DNA from: Promerops cafer
Lineage: Eukaryota; Chordata; Aves; Passeriformes; Nectariniidae
NCBI GenBank assembly: GCA_013398275.1
Contig: VZSE01012476.1
Span: forward strand, 372,001 to 436,000
DNA: 64,000 nt
Direction of reading: 5' to 3'
Part shown: one piece after another, positions 1 through 13,200 of the stretch
How positions within the stretch are numbered: the first letter of the stretch is position 1
Layout of the letters: each line of letters opens with the position of its first letter
Notes under the pieces: model-generated
Told to the model about the DNA's origin: nothing
Seen by the model: only the letters and a program-made list of their open reading frames with translations
Database searches by the model: none
Position numbers and translations under genes: made by a program

Positions 1-2537
1 GATAGGATCAGGTGAAGTAAAGGTGTACATCACCAAGTTTCTCTGACTAACACATCTGGGAAAGTCTGTAGGGATGATAGTGTAAGTGTGCTCCCAATTT
101 AATTTACAGTAATGGTGGGGCCTTATCAGAAGAACATATGACATGCAGGCTACGGTGTCACTGCCACTGTGTTACGCCCTCTTTGCATGACAGCTCATTT
201 CCTTCAGGAAGAGCAGCAACACCACGTTCAGTCCACTCCCTACAGGCAGTACCTGTACAGCCTTTTCCAGACCTGGCTTGTGCTGTTGCCATTTTGTCCA
301 CTGGCTTTGGGGAGTAACTGCTGAAGAGTTGGACTAAATTGTCCTCCAGTCAGGGAAAGGACAAATTCCTGCCATGTCAGAGCAGGCGCCTATACTAAAG
401 CCATAAACTTTTTGTGAGAAGTGGTAGCTAAAGCCAAGCAGTTTTCAGACTGACTACAAACACATCTTTCACATCAATTTGGAATAAGAAATGTGTCCCC
501 CTTTTCATTTTGTTTTTAGCTTCATTTGAGCAGGGAACGATGTGAAGAGGACAAATCACATAATTACAGATTTTTCTTCGTATGTCCTTGCAGTGAAATG
601 AAGACTATTATTGTTGCACATTTTCTCCTGCTCTTATAAAACTGTGAATAGAATAATAAAATAGTTTTCTCTGTTTTATTTCCTTCCCAAGAAGGCAGGA
701 AATTGACAAAAATTCTTCCAGGAAATGGATGTATTTCAGAAATTAGATACTTAAATTATTTAAGACTTACTTTGCTTTATAGAAAGCTCTGGATCACACC
801 ATTTATAAAATTAAAAACACTGAAGGAAATGTAGCCTGATTTAAAATAGCAGTGACTTATTTAAAAAATAATGCTGATATAATTCACCTTATAAAGAGAA
901 AAATCAACTAAACCAGAATCAAGGGAAATAAATCAAAGCTGAAATAAAAGTGCAGTGATGTTATTTTGGAAAAATATGGTGATTAAAGGAATTTACGTGC
1001 ATTTGTGTTTGCTTGAGACATTTTGTTATTTAGCGGATGAGAATAGTCCAGTTGTTCTGTTGGAGGTCATTCAACAACCTCCTCTCACCCCACGGGGAGA
1101 TGCCCTGTCCTACCTCAGGTACACATTCTCTGCAGTAGCTATGAGCTGCTATTCATGACTGCAAGCCTTGACCACTGCCACATGATCTTTAGCTTTGCAG
1201 TTGTGCTCCAGGAAGAACCTAAAATAGCCAACAGCAAGAAATCCAGGTATGAAGTGAGGAAACTGCCTTTTCCAACTGAGTTTATTCTGTGATTCTGTGA
1301 AGGAAAAGCTGGGTGCTGTGGAAGGCAGAGTTGCTTGTCCATTGTGAGATCTAAAATGCACACCAAACCAAGCAGTGTTAAGTTGTTCCTCTCCTTTTCT
1401 GCAAAGCCACTTCTGTGTAACATTGATTTAATTTAAATTTCAGCTGACCTCATTTCTTCCTATTGATAGTGATGGCTTAAGGAATTAATTAAAATAGAGT
1501 ATATCATCAGGTGCTAAGCCCTGAAATGAACCTGAGAACAAACTTAGCTGAACTAGAGGATACTGAAACACTCCTGGATTCAGATCTTCACCCATATGGT
1601 TTAAGTACAGCTTCTGGACTGCTGAAGTATATCAGCTGGGTAATTACCTACTGATTTGGGAGTTTAGAAATTAAACTTGAGATATTTGCTTTCTCTTTAG
1701 ATATGTTAACTCAAAATACTGTTTAATAAGACAGGCATTATGTAAACTCACTTTCTGTGAGGCACAGGGACAAGGCGATGGGAAAATGGAGTCTTTGATC
1801 TTGGGGATGCTCATGCAAATTGAGCTCTGGTTGGTAGAACTCCAAAGCTGCTGTCTTAAGTAATGTAAAGTTGGCAGCCCCGACCTAGTGAACAAATAGC
1901 TGCATTATAAACACATTCTATGTGATGAAGATCTGCTGATTTCTGTGTTAAGAGCGGTTCCCCGGCAGAGACGCAGAGACCCCTGCCCAGCAGTGACCTG
2001 TGGGCTCCCAGCTGCTCCCCGAGGCCTGGGGCAGAGGATCAGAGGGTGCTGGAGCTGCGTGTGTGCCCTCCGGAGCCGGCAGCATCCGCTGGGTGCACAT
2101 GCAGTGACCGAGGATGTCAATCCCTTCCCGTCTTTGGAGCTTCTCCTGCAGGTTACAGACACTCAGGCAAGGACAGCAGCAGGGGTGACCACTGCATTTT
2201 ACTACAGAGTGGCTTCACGTAACACGGGCCCCAGTCTTGCACACTACAGGCCAGGTCCTCTAAATAGCCATTTGAAAATGTTCTGAGCAAGCCTGCTGGC
2301 TTTCCCGTTAAAGACAAATAGTTGTATTCCATGTCTAACAAAGTTGTTACCTTGACAACTGGTAGTAGAAAACACAACTCAAAGAGTAATTTCTCACTGG
2401 AATTAAGTTAGGTAGATTCTCTGGAGAGCAACACTAAATGCATTTTATGTTCTCCACATTGCCACATGAGACAAAATTTCACCTAATTACTTTTAATTCC
2501 ATTTTCATCCTCTATGACTCATTAATATAGCATTAAT
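1..2537. other. Non-coding, no gene seen
   Basis: AT-rich sequence with no exon I can recognise apart from the CR1 tail near 1252-1301. A local GC-rich patch (about 1945-2160) opens several short frames, but none resembles a known protein or carries good splice sites. It could be an upstream TMEM255B intron. Confidence 0.6.
1252..1301 (+). repeat. Possible CR1 3' terminus fragment
   Basis: Ends with ATTCTGTGATTCTGTGA after a CTTTTCCAACTGAGTTT stretch, which is the normal end of a CR1 copy in sense direction. Too little body is left to classify it. Confidence 0.5.
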
Positions 2538-2558
2538 AGCATAGCATAGCATAGCATA
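2538..2558 (+). repeat. Short tandem repeat (AGCAT)4
   Basis: Four perfect AGCAT units directly upstream of the CR1 copy. Confidence 0.85.
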
Positions 2559-2579
2559 TACCATAAAAAAACATCAAAA

Positions 2580-3164
2580 GCAGCATGTCCAGCAGGTCAG
2601 GGGAGGTGATCTGCCCCTCTGCTCTGCTCTGCTCTGCTCTGCTCTGGTGAGACCCCACCTGGAGTGGTGCATCCAGCTCTGGTGTCGTCATCATCAGAGA
2701 AAGGACATGGATCCCTTGGAGCAAGTCCTGAGAAGGGCCACAAAGATGATCAGAGAGATGGAGCACCATTCCTGTGAAGACAGGATGCGATTGCTGGGGT
2801 TGTTTAGCCTGGAGGGGAGAAGGCTTCATGGAAACGAGACTGGGACCATCCAGTACCTAAAGGGGCCTAGAAGAAAGACACAGACAAAATTTTTAGCAGG
2901 GCCTGTTGTGATAGGACAAGGGGTCATGGTTTTAAACTCAAAGAGGGTCAATTTAGATTAGCTATAAGGGAGAAGTTTTTTACAACGAGGGTGATAAAAC
3001 ACTGAAATAGATTGCCCAGAGAGGTGGTAGGTGCCCCATCCCTGGAAATATTCAAGGTCAGGTTGGACAGGACTCTGAGCAGCCTGGTCTAGCTGAAGAT
3101 GTTCATTGCTATTAGATGGGCTTTAAAGGTCTCTTCCAACCCAAACTATTCTGTGATTCTGTGA
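2580..3164 (+). mobile_element. CR1 LINE, 3' end, sense orientation
   Basis: About 585 bases of CR1 3' region: the ACCCCACCTGGAGTGGTGCA block, GGCCACAAAGATGATCA, CTGGAGGGGAGAAGGCT, TTGCCCAGAGAGGTGGT, and the terminal ATTCTGTGATTCTGTGA. It is truncated at the 5' side, as usual for CR1. A GCTCT array has grown inside it. Confidence 0.92.
2621..2645 (+). repeat. Short tandem repeat (GCTCT)5
   Basis: Five perfect GCTCT units inside the CR1 copy, at a place where CR1 copies normally have only one or two CTCTGCTCTG motifs. Confidence 0.85.
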
Positions 3165-6100
3165 AAGGCTTTGCAGTTGTATTTTTCTTTTTTTTAGAAG
3201 AGTGAGTCCTAAACATTTTTAACTGAAAACTAGCACTAGTTCAGTAGTGATTTTTATGTTGATGGTCCACCGATGGTTCATCGGTGAACTTCCTAAATAC
3301 AGAGTGCTTAAGTTTGCAATCAATACATTTTGATGCCAATGGTCAACTATCCCACACTATTAATTCTAGTATTAGACCTTGCGTCTGACACTGAGATGGG
3401 AAGCACAGATTGCATTCCTAGACTACCAGCCATTTACAGGGTGGGATTAATTCTTTTTTATGAACTTACTTCAAGGATTGGAGCAAAGGAGGATTCTTGC
3501 AATTAGCTTAAGCCCATCTGCCAAGATTTCTCTTTTGTACTGCAAGACAATGGCATTCACACATCCAAATACAGTTGACTATACTTTAAATCAAAGGGCA
3601 AATACTTTGAAAATGAATTTTCTTGGAAGGCCTGAGAAGTTTGGAGCCTGATGTACTATCATTTTTGCTCCTGTTACTCCGATATATTTCCCCTGTGAAG
3701 CACATTACAGCTTGGGAGTGCCCAGTCCTGTGAAAGGTAAATTAGTCAGAGGTACATAAGCCAAACGCCTCACAGTAGAAGTCAGAAGGAAATCTAGTAG
3801 AAGAGAAAGTACTGACATTACAGAAGAGCTTCAGCCCACCCCCACAAGCTATTTTGAAACTAGATCTGAACTAGACATATAATGCTAAGATGTGTTGGTG
3901 TAAGCAACATGGTGGGACCGTGTGGAGTTTGGTCTCTGACTTTTATTTGGCAATATAGGAATAGCCTGTGGGACCACTACTAGATTACTGATTCCAGCAC
4001 TGGTATTTCTTGGTGCTTTGGCACTTACTGACTTGGAAAGAGTTTGGAGAAGAAAAATCTGAAATCTGAAGTGGTAGCTTTTAGGAAAAGTACTCAGAAG
4101 TTTGATTTATTTCTTTTAACATAGAAAAGGTTGACAAGTAAATTGAACATGGCCTTTCTAAGGTATCTGTGTAGTTATCTAATAGCAGAGGGCTTTTAGT
4201 CTCTCACACAAAAACAAAAGAAATGCAGTGAATTGAAGTCAATGCTAAAGAGATTCAAACCATGGAGCAGACATGGTTTTGACAATAATGAATTATGGAA
4301 GCAGCTTTGTCAAGGTTATGGATAATTCTCCATCACTGAACTATTTAAATCCCAAGCTTCTTTTTGTATAATCTTTTGAAGTATATTCAAAGGTTATGAA
4401 CTTGAAACATATGTTTTGGGATGAAATTATTTAGCCTTTGTTATTCAGGGGGTCATTCTAGAGCAGGGTCTTCAAGGAAGGCTCCTGTGAACTATTTTTA
4501 CAGTCATGTAGAAACTCTATTACCTCTTGTAAAACCTGTCTGTGTGGTGATAGGACCTGTCCTCTGCTAGAAAATGTTTAGGATTTGATAGATTATAAAC
4601 ACTTGAAAACCATTTATCAAGATTTCTGATCTAGGTTTGCTGGTCTTCAAATCAACAGAGAAAATGCAATCTTTAGCATGAACATAACTTAAATAATATC
4701 TCTACTAAAACCACTATTCCTCACCTACTGGATAACATACAAGACAACCCAATGATTAATACATTCAATATATTAATATATATATATGAGTGCATACATA
4801 TTGAATATACTGGATGCATCCAGGGACTTGTCAGCAAAACTGCCATCTTGCTAATGTTTTCTGGTCTAGAACACAGATACAGGGTTTTTGTACCCACAAA
4901 TCTGCAATCTGATATTCCTCTGTTTCCAGACATAAGTATTACGCTTACAGCCTGAATATACTGACATTACAGAGGAGCTGGTAGTATGCATTAATTTGGT
5001 TGCCAGATAATTTTCAGTAAGAAAAATAATGGCAACCATTTTTTTTGGAGAACCTCTTAAGATTCCCCCTCGAGTTTGCAGAGCCTCTCACACTGGCAGG
5101 GACAAAGCCCCCTGTTAATACAGTGCTGCTTCTTCTTCTTTTTTTTTAATCCCTGAAATTCCTTTCAGGTTTAGCCAAATTGCAAATTCTTTAAAATCCG
5201 TTTTTTCTTTCCTGCTGTGACTTGTTCTCCTGAGGGAAAAGGGCTGGTATTGTGCCAACCAAACAGAAATGTCTAAACCATTAGGCAGCACACACACTGT
5301 GTTTGGATACCAAAGAGGAATTCACTTGTTGATGAGAAGTGAAAAGAGAGGTTTGAGTTCTTTTCCCATCTGCCCCACAGTGTAGGACAAATGCCTTCAC
5401 TGCTGACAAAACCAAGGATTGGTCCAGGATTCCCTAGCCCCCTGACATAAACACTGGTCCATTGGCTTCCCTCTTTGAGATGTAACAGCCCAAACTGAGA
5501 TCTCTCATTAATGTCATTGCTTTGGTCATTCAAACTACAGCAAGGCAGCTTTGAGGGGAGAGTTCTGTGAAGATGCAGTAAGACCATCTTACTACAATTA
5601 CATGCAATAGGGAGGGAGGAAGACTGCTCTTTTATTTTAAATTGGGAGTTTGTACTGTGGGAAAATGTTAAGGGAATGACCCATGCATTTGAACATTTGA
5701 AAGCTAATGGTTAAATGCCACTGCCATTTAATTGCATGATCCTGTTGCACACAGACCACAATGTCAGTGTACAGCTGGGCAGAATTTTTAGTGCATTGGG
5801 GTTGTAGCAAATCTGGCATTTCCAATTTCTTTGGCTCTGAAAATTAAATTATTTTCTTTTAGCTTTGCTTCTAGTGTACTTAGATAGGCACAAATTCCAT
5901 TGAGTATATTATAAATCAGCTCCAGAAATAAGGAAATAGGATAGGGAAATTCTACACATTTTACTGATGTTAATAATCGTATTATTAATGCAAGAAATAA
6001 TATGAGATGTGAGAAAGGGAGAAAGATTTGATCCAAATTTAAAATTACACTGCTATTTTAGTTCCCACAGATTATAGTCTTCTGTATTTGTACATAGATT

Positions 6101-7817
6101 ATTGGCTTCTGCATCTGTGTGGCTTCTATACATCTAAAATTCAGATGAGTGGCAGAGACGGCAGAACTTGTTCAGCTTGGGTCAGGGGAGATTTGTTGTC
6201 TACTTCCATCTTTACTTCATCACTTTGCAAAGCACAGGCCATGATGGAATTTATGCAAAGCGTACAAAGCAAGTTAATTACACTTTAATCCTCAGAAAGG
6301 TGGGTGACTGGGGCAAAGGGCTTGCAGTCTGTTCTGAAAAGCATAATCTACTTCACTCTGATGTGCTGCCAGCAGAAGATAAATTCCGTTATTGTTTCCT
6401 ATTCTCAGAAATGTTTCTAGACTAACAACAGATGTTTCTTTTCTATGAAAAAGATTCAAAGTTTCTACACAGATATAGAGGGAGAGAAGGTAACCACCTG
6501 CAGACTTCAGATTGCAGCAAAAATACTTCATAGTTTTTTCATTATTTCTCAATGGTTTTGGTTGCCCAGTGCAGAAACCAATGGAGTTAAAAAAACCAAA
6601 CAACAACAACAACAACAAAAAAACCCCAAAAAGGCATTGCTTATTCATATGGATCTGAAGCCCTTAAATTCTACTAGAGTAAAAATTAAGGGTGTAATTA
6701 AGGGTGTTTCAGTATGCTGCAATTTGCCCTAGCAAAAGGTTTTATTTGCTTCACCTTTAAGAAGAAACCACTATTAGTATGAATATTCGTATCATGGAGC
6801 AGAAATTTCTCTTTCTATGGGGGGATGATTTTTCAGTTGCGTATTATGTCCATGGAAAGTATGTTCCCAGACATCCAATGAAGTTTTGATTGATGATTAT
6901 TTATGGCTCTGTTAAGAGCTTATTAAAATGTGTTGCATCACTGTTGCTAGATTATGGAACTTCACACTTGCAATATATTTATTTAGTCTTTTATGATAAA
7001 TTCCAAGAAGGTAACATACTTAAGAAAATTTTTTACCAAATCTGCCTAGAATTTTCTTGTATGGCTCAGTGCAGTTCTCTCCACATTCCCAGCCATCAGT
7101 ATACCCAGTGACTTCTTTGCCTCTGGAGCACTGAGCGCCATGTATTTCAACATTTCTGAATTCATATGAGCTTCAAAATGACAAGCCAGTGGAGATGGGG
7201 AAAAGCTAATTGTACCTGAGCAGTCTGTGCATTCATGAACCATTTCACTAATTGTTTAGACTATTTTACTTTTAAAACTCATGTCTTTTCATTCCTGTCG
7301 AGGTTTCTCTCATGGACTTTTTCCTCTCTTACATTTTGGGTCCCAGTCCTGCAGTTCCTCCCATTTGAATGAGGCCTGTCAGCCTGGCTGACATGTGTCA
7401 GTGGGGGTCTCCCTGTTACAGGAATGATAGGGATCTTTGATGGCAAACACCTGCTTTCTGGCTGTTTTCTGCTCAATACAGAAAAATGTCATGCACAAAG
7501 TTGTTATTGCATTAATTAAATTATAATAGGGATATGTTGTGCCATGCCCTGAAAATTAAAATCAACACTGCAATGTTAATTAAGCTTCCAGCATTTTATT
7601 TGTAGGTGTAGATAGTCAATATATTTATATATTGCTCAATTAGGTGTATTTAGTACAGCCTCTTTTCCTTCCCTTTGTTATAAAATAAAGCCAAAAGAGC
7701 ATTATAAATTAAACCCCAGTACATGTCAGTCAGCAGGATATTCAGTATTTCAGGTGTCTAAAGGCTAATGTCTTCCAAAATGACACTTCTTGCAGTAGTA
7801 TACTTAGAGATTTATAT
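3165..7817. other. Non-coding, no gene seen
   Basis: Ordinary AT-rich sequence. A short TA-rich patch lies near 4770-4790 and the AAC array at 6.6 kb. I saw no exon and no clear transposon. Confidence 0.6.
6599..6622 (+). repeat. (AAC)n simple repeat with A-run
   Basis: About six AAC units followed by a run of A. Confidence 0.8.
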
Positions 7818-7966
7818 GAGATTAGGGCAGTTGGTTAAAGCATGGCGCTCATAATGCCAAGGTTGCAGGTTTGATCCCTGTGTGGGATCATTCCTTTCAC
7901 TTAAGAGTTGGACTTGATGACCCTTGTGGGTCCCTTCCAACTCAGAATAATCTGTGGTTCAGTGAT
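7818..7966 (+). mobile_element. tRNA-Ile-derived SINE with CR1-like tail (TguSINE1-like)
   Basis: Seen: the left part matches tRNA-Ile from the D arm onward, with an A-box-like TAGGGCAGTTGG (7823-7834), an anticodon arm, AATGCCAAGGTTGCAGG and a B-box-like GGTTTGATCCC (7868-7878). The right part is a CR1 3' end with GTGGGTCCCTTCCAACTCAG and a decayed terminal ATTCTGTG-type repeat. The acceptor 5' strand is missing and the anticodon triplet reads CAT instead of AAT, so it is not a working tRNA gene. Known: SINEs joining tRNA-Ile to a CR1 3' end (TguSINE1) occur in passerine birds and move with CR1 enzymes. This is the strongest hint that the source is a songbird. Confidence 0.82.
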
Positions 7967-9340
7967 TTCTTATATATTCTGATGGCATTAAGGCAATAGG
8001 AAGGAGATGGAACAGTTTTTCATGTATTTGAGTTACATTACCAGAAACAGAATAAACAGTTCTTGCATTCTTGTGGAAACGTTAATTACTCACATGGCAC
8101 AACATCATTACAATCAAGACAGAGCAATCAGTTCATACAACAAACCCTATAATCAAAGTAATGTAATCAATGTAAGTAATCAACTATAATAAGCAATTAA
8201 ATACCTAACTGCATCAAGCAATAACTAAAATTACAGCCTTGAATAGTATCAGCTAATTGCATCATTAGAAACTTGTGTAAAAGCCAGTGGTAAGGCTGAG
8301 TTTTAAACTACACAACATAGCTGTTGCAGGTGTTATGGGAGGTCTGTAGCCTCATCCTGGGAGACATTGGCTAGCAAGACTTGACTCAAGAAAAGCAGAC
8401 CTATTCCTGAGCCAGGCTTGGATTTGCTGCATTAAGGCAGGAGTAGGCTTCCTCACTGGAGACTTGTGTGGCCTTATCCCCAGAGCAGCAGCCCCCGAGC
8501 AGAGGCACCGTGTCACTCAGCAGCTCTGCACACACATCTTTCCTTCCTGCCACCACCTGCAGCCACTGACCCTCCTTTGGAATGTGCAGGGGAGTCAGCT
8601 CCCAGTTCTTTTGCCTGTTCCACTGCACTCCATCTGCTTGTGAAGGCTGACGGGCCTTTCCTCCCACCTTCGTGCCACGGAGAGTGTGGCCAAAAGTCAT
8701 TGAGAGAAAATCACCTGTTTGAAGAGGTCGTAACCTCTCCTAATGGATCTGTATCCATCTGAGAACAGACCTGTCAGGCCACATCAGGAATTATTCTGTC
8801 TGTGCCCATTGTCCAACAATGGGGCAGCTCCAGCATCTGGGGGCTTTTCATTTGACTGTAGCAGTAGTACAAGAGCATAAACCTCACCAAAATAAAGAAA
8901 AGTAAGACTAAGGCTACCACTGGAAAGTATTTACATAAAATAAAAATTAGTGAGTAAAGTGAGACAGAACCACATATGTGTGTTTTTCAGCCATGACAGT
9001 GTACAGGTATTCTGAATATTTACTGGTTTGAAAGACCTGAAATGAATGATGTACTGCTACCAAATATTAAGAGAAAAGGATTCTGTAGGATCCAGTCTTT
9101 CAGATTAAATAGAAATTCTAAAAATAACCCCTGGAAATGTGAAGTAAATCTGGTTTGTGAGAGTGAAGTTTTAAGCCCCACCAGCTGCTTTCCTATTTTC
9201 AGCACCGAAGTTGTGTTGTTTCAACATAGCAGACAAAATAGGCAGGGTCTCTAAGCTGGAGTGCAGCATTTCTGGAAGAAGATTAGCTCTGAAATTCATG
9301 CAAGGCAGATGTAGAAGCACAAGAAAGGCTAAGTGCCATC

Positions 9341-9360
9341 TGCAGTCTGCAGTCTGCAGT
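9341..9360 (+). repeat. (TGCAGTC)3 minisatellite
   Basis: Three near-complete units of TGCAGTC in a row. Confidence 0.8.
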
Positions 9361-10190
9361 GGAATTGCTCTCATGGCATGACCTCACCCAAAGAATGTAA
9401 CCAGATACCGTGGCGGCTGCCTCTGAAGTGCTTAAACAACACTGGATATGTATTATTTGCACCAGGGGATCACTAATGTGCTGTAGTTGCAGTAGCAGTA
9501 TGGCATGGACAGAAGCATGTCTCTGTCTCACTCTGTCCTGCTTTGAAGGGTTTGATCCACTGGACATGTGGGAGCCCTTGACTCCGAAGGCACGGGCAAT
9601 ACGTGTAGAAACTGGATTAACCCACACTAGCCATGTCTGCAGCTTAGCTAAAAAGAACACTTGAAAACCTAACTCTAGGGCTTAAAGTTTCTTAATATAC
9701 TTTCCTAATGATTGGATAAACTTTGAAAAAAAATAGCAAAAAAATGGAAAACATTCTATTCCTGCCGGTCCGGTCCAGTGCAGGCCTTGGCAGTAGCATG
9801 ACCTTGGGGCTGGGCTGCTGCACTCACACAGGACTGTGGGAGTCCAGAAATGGCTCACTTTTTTTAGTACTCTCCCTTCCAAATGCCACCCAGGATAAGC
9901 TATGCACACCCTGACAGCCTAGGACTTTCCATGTCAATAGTCAACGTGATGCTATCAAGAGGGCAAAACATCAGAAAAAGTAGGAACAATCACTAGTATC
10001 ACAGAGGAAAATGACTGAAAAGCAGAAATGGAAAGGCCTGGAGGCCCACTTGATGAAGTGAAACTGAACTGACACATTTGGATTCAAAAGTGGATTATGA
10101 CCTTGGTGGCTATGAGATAAAAGTTGTTAATAATTCTAGAAAAGACTGTCTTGGTGCATGGTCAAGGGGTGAAATAGGAAGGGATTATTG

Positions 10191-10270
10191 TAGAATGGTA
10201 GAATTATTTAGGTTGGAAAAGACCTTTAAGATGATCAAGTTCAACATAAACTTAACACTGCCAAATCCAG
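10191..10270 (-). mobile_element. CR1 LINE 3' end fragment, antisense
   Basis: Reads TAGAATGGTAGAATTATTTA then GGTTGGAAAAGACCTTTAAG and AACACTGCCAAATCC on the + strand, the reverse complement of a CR1 3' end. Only about 80 bases remain. Confidence 0.85.
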
Positions 10271-13200
10271 TAGTACATTTAATTTTCTGACCATAACTGT
10301 ACTTTCCCAACTTCCTTAATTTAAAATAAAAAAAAAATTGTTTGTTTGTTTTTGTTTTACAATTTCTGTCTTTCAATCATCTCTCCATAATGTCCATGAC
10401 TGTATTTTCTAGCACCTGGACTTCCTTTTGGGTCACAGTGGTTTTTAAACCTGAGGTTTTGTAGCAACCACAGCGTTCCAGAGAGCTGCCAGCCAAATGC
10501 TTACAGCCAATTTATTATGTGGGTTGAATTTCTTTGTGAATACGAGAGGTGGAGATGCAATGGCAGGCTCTTTAGAATCTCTGGCACTGACTGACAGAAC
10601 ACATCCTGGCAAAGGGCAGGAGCTGATGTCTGGCACTCCCATAACATCCCAGATATTGAAGGGAGAGAAGAGAACCCCACTGAGCCCCACGGTGGTGGTG
10701 GGCCACCCAGGACACTGGCCTGTCCAAGGAGGCAACATCTACTGTGGGAGCACATGATCTGTCCTGCCCAGAGGCTCCTCTCTTCCTCTCTGTTCAGGTG
10801 CTGTCTGAAATAGAGAGGTTTGAAAATAATGGTATTAGTTACAGAAATAAAGTTTAATGAAGCATATGAGGAATACTATGTTAATAACTATATGTAAACA
10901 AAGTTTACAAAAGAAAGCGTATGTAACTATGTGTATACAAAAATTTCACATCTCGTGAATTATGAGTAAGGCATTCTGTTGGACTACCAGGAAGTTAAAA
11001 GATTCTTTAACAACACAAGAGAAGATACAGGTCTTTAGGAAACTAGCAGTTTTAAAATTGTTATTTTAATAAGTTAGTTTTCTGGCAGTTGATGTGGGTT
11101 CAATAATTGGAAATATGTACTTGGAGATTTCAGGGGGTATTGTTTCTTATTTTTCCATATAACAGTGAAATCCTGCAAGATAAATTGTTTTCTGAAAGCC
11201 ATTTCTGCTTCACAAATTACAAACTGAAAACTGAATTGCAGGTTTATCTGCCAGTGAATAAAATCCCAAAACACTTTTCCAAAAAATCCACTCTTGTTTC
11301 TGATTCTAGAGGGGTATGGTCATGTGCTCTATGTGGGAGTTGCAAGGCTGGGGAGCAAACTGAGGTATAAAATGTTTTGTTCTTCAAAGCTGGTGCTCCC
11401 TCACTGCAGTATTGATGATACTGGCCTTGGACTCAGAAGTTCCTAATATCAAACTGGCCAGAGCCAATATGGAAACTGCTCATAAAAGTTTTTTAAATGG
11501 ATGTATTTCATTTGTTTATGATTGAAAGCACAAAGATTTTTGTATTAATCACTCCTGTGAATCCCTAGGTTTTTCTAGCAGTCTTCCTCAGGAGAAACCC
11601 TTCTCATTGGGAATGCTGTTGAAAAAGATGGAGAAACAGCCCTTGGTCAGAGAGAGACAGGAATTACAAAAGACCTGTAGCATTTCCTCTCATTGTTTGT
11701 ACAGGGTAGGATCCAACCAACTTTAGCTTGGGCCCCCAGACAGTGATCAAGGCTGCCTGCTTTCCCAGGCTCCTAATATGCTGGCCCCTTCTTTTAGGAG
11801 CTTCTTTGCCTTTGGTCTCAAATCTCTCAGGTTTGTATGCTCCCATGTGCCATGTGCTCTAAGCCAGTGTGGGGCAGACACAGATCCCTGTGCTCCATCT
11901 AGCCCTCCAGAGGAGCATAAAAGCTAATTGCTAATAACTTCTATTTGTTCATATTTTCATGCCTGTTTTGAGAAAGTTAGCAGAGAGTGTGATCTTGAAA
12001 GGAATGATAATCTCCAGAACACCCAGCTGTTGGCACAAGGCTGAGCTGGCACTGAAGGGTGATGTTTCAGTTTGTTTTTAGGATTAAACTTGAAAAATAT
12101 TGGCAGCTATCCCTCTCCTATTCATTGCTAGCTTTGCTGTAGATGAAAACAACTGAAACCAGAAAATTAAAACTTGACGCTAATGAGACACTGAAAACAT
12201 TATTCTGGTTTTGGACTCCTCAGTTTTATCTATATTCACCTTTTACATGTGACCAGGATGGTTCCTTGCTCCCCAGGCCAACTGGCATGGTGAAGCCCAC
12301 GTCCTCACTCTCAAAGTCTCTTGGAATGTAAATGGCAATGTCCAAATTACTTACTGGGAATGGTTCTTGGCCCATACTAATTTACAAACCATGCCCAGAA
12401 ATTATTTTGGAAGAGTGATAGTTTGCCCAGGCCAAAGTGATCACCAGCACAAGTTCTAACAATTTAATGGGCTTGATGCTCAAGTTTCAGCCCTGGGAAC
12501 ATTCCCTGGCACTGGTTAATCTACACCTCTCTTGATGCAGCTATGACTAAATAAATACTGTAATTGGAAAAAAATATTCCTCACTGTATAATTATTTCAA
12601 TAAATTATTTGCCATGTTTTATAAAGTATGGCATACATTTCAGTCAATACAGTTTAAGCTATATCTCCATTTTCTGAAAATGAGCTTACACATAAGGGAG
12701 ATGGAATTTTCCCTATGTTATCCAAAATATATCTGTTCTCCAAGGAAACAAAAACTGGCATAGAAAAAACTTCTTTCCATACCTCAGCTAAGAGCCCTTT
12801 AACTTCCCCACAGACATTTTATCAAATCCACCAAAGATACAGTTAAAAGAATATTTTTCTTACACAAAAACGTACTGCAATGCTCCCACTGTCAAAGAGA
12901 ATGTGGGGTTTCTATTGTATGCTCTTAAAATAAAGCAATCAGCCAAACCAAAATCCTCTATATTTGGACCAAATCTTCTCTTCCTTGGCATAAAGCGTTC
13001 CCTCTTGTTCATCTGTCACTCTCAGGTTTTAATACACATACCAGAAAATGATTGAAATAAAAAATTCAAGAAGAGGGAAGGCTACAGTTTGCCTTGTAGG
13101 GTTCAAGGCTGAGCAGTTCTGATTTGTCTGAAATTAAAGGCAGTACTGGGAATCCTGGGGTTTTGGGGTTTTTTTGACACACCTGAAAATTTTCTAAACT

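Noticed and set aside
1945..2286. A GC-rich patch that might be a promoter CpG island for TMEM255B
   Set aside because: It has too few CpG and no following first exon with a recognisable start.
2647..2961. A 104-codon open frame on the + strand
   Set aside because: It is a translation of the CR1 3' region.
7818..7890. A tRNA-Ile gene
   Set aside because: The acceptor stem's 5' strand is missing, the anticodon is altered and a CR1 tail is attached, so it is a SINE.
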